Shown here: piece by piece, positions 62,440 to 64,000 of the stretch | How the letters are laid out: each line of letters begins with the position of its first letter | Numbering within the stretch: the stretch's first letter is position 1 | Assembly (NCBI RefSeq): GCF_004323735.1 | Contig: NZ_CP036455.1 | Coordinates: 2,599,101 to 2,663,100 of the forward strand | Direction: 5' to 3' | Source of the DNA: Streptomonospora litoralis | GTDB lineage: Bacteria > Actinomycetota > Actinomycetes > Streptosporangiales > Streptosporangiaceae | DNA length: 64,000 bases | Notes under the pieces: model-generated | Database searches by the model: none | Seen by the model: the letters and a program-made list of their open reading frames with translations, nothing else | Told to the model about the DNA's origin: nothing | Translations under genes and position numbers: made by a program

Positions 62440-63714
62440 TCAGTCAGCGCCGAAGACATGGGCCGCCAGGAAGTCGTTGGCGAACTTGCCCCGCGGGTCG
62501 TAGCGGCGGGCCAGGCCCGCGAAGTCGGCCATGCGGCTGTAGCGGCCGCGCAGCGCACCGGGCTCGGCGGTGAACAGCTTGCCCCAGTGCGGCACCGAAC
62601 CCAAGGGAGCCAGGCGTTCCTCGACGCGCGCCAGCACCGGCAGCACGGCGGCCGTGTCGGGCACCAGGGTGAAGTGGAAGCCGACGGTGTCCTGCCGGTA
62701 GCTCGGACTCAGCCACAGCTCGTCCGCGGCGATCGTGCGGATCTCGTTGATCTGCAGCACCCGGGCGAGGTCGGCGCGCAGGGGCTCCAGGGCCCGCAGC
62801 GCCGCCACGGCGTTCCGGCGCGGCAGCAGGTACTCGGCCTGCAGTTCGTCGCCGTCGCTGCTGGGCGGGGAGCCGGGGCGGAAGTGCGGCAGGCGCTCGG
62901 ACCAGGGGCCGGCCACGCCCAGCTGCTCGGTGCAGTGCTCGGCGGCCATCTCTGGCACGGGGTGGCGGGCCGCGCGGGCCGGCCGCGCGCCGAAGAACCC
63001 GGACCCGGTCCCCTCGGGCGCGGGGTCGCCCACGCGGTGCTTGACCCACACCTGGTCGATCACGGGCTCGCGCCAGCGGGTGAACAGGCTGACGCTGTAG
63101 GCCGCGCCGGCGATCGCGTCGAAGTGCTCGGCGGCCGCGTCCAGCTCCAAGCCCTCGTAGACGCGCTGGCTGACGTCGAAGTCGGGCCGCGTGCGCAGCG
63201 TCATCGCGGTCACGACGCCCAGGGCGCCCAGCGCCACCACCATGCCGTCGAACTCGGCGCCGCACTCGGCGCGGCTGAGCGCGACCAGGTCGCCCTCGGC
63301 GGTCACCAGCTCCAGGGCGTCGACGGCGGTGGCGAGGTTGCCGTTGGCGTCGCCGGAGCCGTGGGTGGCGGTCGCGACCGAGCCGGCGACCGAGATGTGC
63401 GGCAGCGAACCGAGGTTGTGCAGCGCGCGCCCGCGCTCCTGCAGCCACTGCGCGAGTTCGGCGTAGCGCACGCCCGCGCCCACCTGGACCGTCTGCGATG
63501 CGGTGTCCAGCTCCATGGTGCGCGGCAGGTCGGCCAGCGAGACCAGATCGCCGGGGGTGTCGGCGACGGTGTTGAAGGAGTGGCCGCTGCCCAGCGCGCG
63601 TGCCCGCTCGGCGCGGGCGACGACGGCCTGCAGCTGGGCGACGGAGGCGGGGCGGTGGACGCGTTCGGCGCCGAAGCCGATGTTCCCCGCCCAGTTCGTG
63701 GTGCGCCGGTTCAC
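62440..63714 (-). CDS. FAD-linked alditol/aldonolactone oxidase-like protein
   Basis: The 424-residue product of the VAO flavoprotein family has the FAD-binding segment ALGSGHSFN with the His that, in AldO, carries covalent FAD, followed by SVAGSVATATHGSG. The C-terminal FHFTLVPD and GKLFTAEPG are also typical. It is closest in layout to Streptomyces alditol oxidase or L-gulonolactone/D-arabinonolactone oxidases. GTG 63714 follows GGAAGGGG; the longer frame upstream is Arg-rich and unlike the family. Confidence 0.87.
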   Translation of the reverse strand: MNRRTTNWAGNIGFGAERVHRPASVAQLQAVVARAERARALGSGHSFNTVADTPGDLVSLADLPRTMELDTASQTVQVGAGVRYAELAQWLQERGRALHNLGSLPHISVAGSVATATHGSGDANGNLATAVDALELVTAEGDLVALSRAECGAEFDGMVVALGALGVVTAMTLRTRPDFDVSQRVYEGLELDAAAEHFDAIAGAAYSVSLFTRWREPVIDQVWVKHRVGDPAPEGTGSGFFGARPARAARHPVPEMAAEHCTEQLGVAGPWSERLPHFRPGSPPSSDGDELQAEYLLPRRNAVAALRALEPLRADLARVLQINEIRTIAADELWLSPSYRQDTVGFHFTLVPDTAAVLPVLARVEERLAPLGSVPHWGKLFTAEPGALRGRYSRMADFAGLARRYDPRGKFANDFLAAHVFGAD

Positions 63715-64000
63715 CTGGAGCCCCTTCCCGGGGGTGGAGTAAGCGGGCGTCGGCCGCCCGCCGGGCAGCAACAGGGATACCAGACGCGGTGGTCGACCGG
63801 TCCGGGCGCGTCCCCCTTCCGCGCAGGTCGTGCGGCGGCAGGCGCTTTCCAAGCGCGGCGCGCGCGTGGAAGCGGCGCCGCGCCGGGCGCGAGCGGCTCG
63901 GGCATGTGCCGCCACGCAGCGTGCGGCCGCTGCACGGGATTCGGATCGGCGGTCGGGCCTGGTGGGGCCGGCGGGGGTGTGGCCCCCGTTCGCCCGCCGG
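63715..64000. other. No gene seen; window end
   Basis: Upstream region of the alditol-oxidase-like gene. Two overlapping minus-strand frames cross it, with skewed composition and no recognisable product. Confidence 0.4.

Overview
This window is high-GC DNA with the look of an actinomycete. Coding regions strongly prefer G/C in the third codon position, GTG starts are common, and one gene starts with TTG. The gene set points the same way: a RamB-like regulator divergent from aceA, a GarA-like FHA protein next to a bifunctional nuclease, dodecin, an LCP ligase, HelD, a DUF574 methyltransferase and a fused TrpE-TrpG with a trp leader peptide. Streptosporangiales, perhaps Nocardiopsaceae, is my best guess. 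That is an inference from gene content; there is no rRNA to prove it. I see no tRNA, rRNA, CRISPR array or prophage.

Layout. 0.4-4.5 kb: molybdenum cofactor genes moaA and mobA, with an orphan PIMT-like methyltransferase plus tiny CxxCxG protein between them, then a small Cys/His protein preceded by three tandem hairpins, then dodecin. 4.8-7.7 kb: tldD-tldE protease pair. 8.6-18 kb: exporter, M15-like peptidase, flavin reductase, LCP ligase, double-domain Lrp/AsnC regulator, FolP2-type protein, RraA-like aldolase and a Tat-exported PhoD phosphatase. 18.3-20.7 kb: a tetR gene split by an IS605-type element that has an intact TnpA and a frameshifted TnpB. 20.7-25.2 kb: GntR regulator and divergent CynX-type MFS, a 0.4 kb repeat with a long hairpin, a DUF3592-like protein and a CPBP protease. 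25.4-28.3 kb: aceA and its probable regulator. 28.6-36.9 kb: acyl-CoA dehydrogenase, methyltransferase, TetR, aldo/keto reductase, ArsR plus SRPBCC pair, LacI and MFS. 36.9-38.2 kb: a gene-free stretch with a diverged repeat copy. 38.2-46.5 kb: esterase, HelD, the trp leader/attenuator with trpEG, an SDR, a 46-residue membrane protein and ThyX. 46.6-49.4 kb: an AT-richer YwqJ-type deaminase toxin with a YwqK-like partner. 49.6-50.0 kb: the inverted second repeat copy. 51.0-57.5 kb: cstA, a CC-terminated small protein, an ArsA/Get3-like ATPase, a CDP-alcohol phosphatidyltransferase and a nucleotidyltransferase fused to a degenerate phosphomannomutase-like domain. 57.8-62.4 kb: garA, bfn and a split NHEJ set (ligase, Ku, polymerase). 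62.4-63.7 kb: an alditol-oxidase-like flavoprotein.

Points most worth a second look: the three tandem hairpins with identical C-rich loops ending in a U-tract; the dispersed 0.4 kb repeat, whose hairpin arms differ between copies while the flank is kept; the translationally coupled cstA / CC-terminated protein / ArsA-like ATPase unit; the deaminase toxin locus; the IS605 insertion whose inferred boundaries restore the tetR frame exactly; and a run of rare A/T-ending codons over the active-site motif of thyX.
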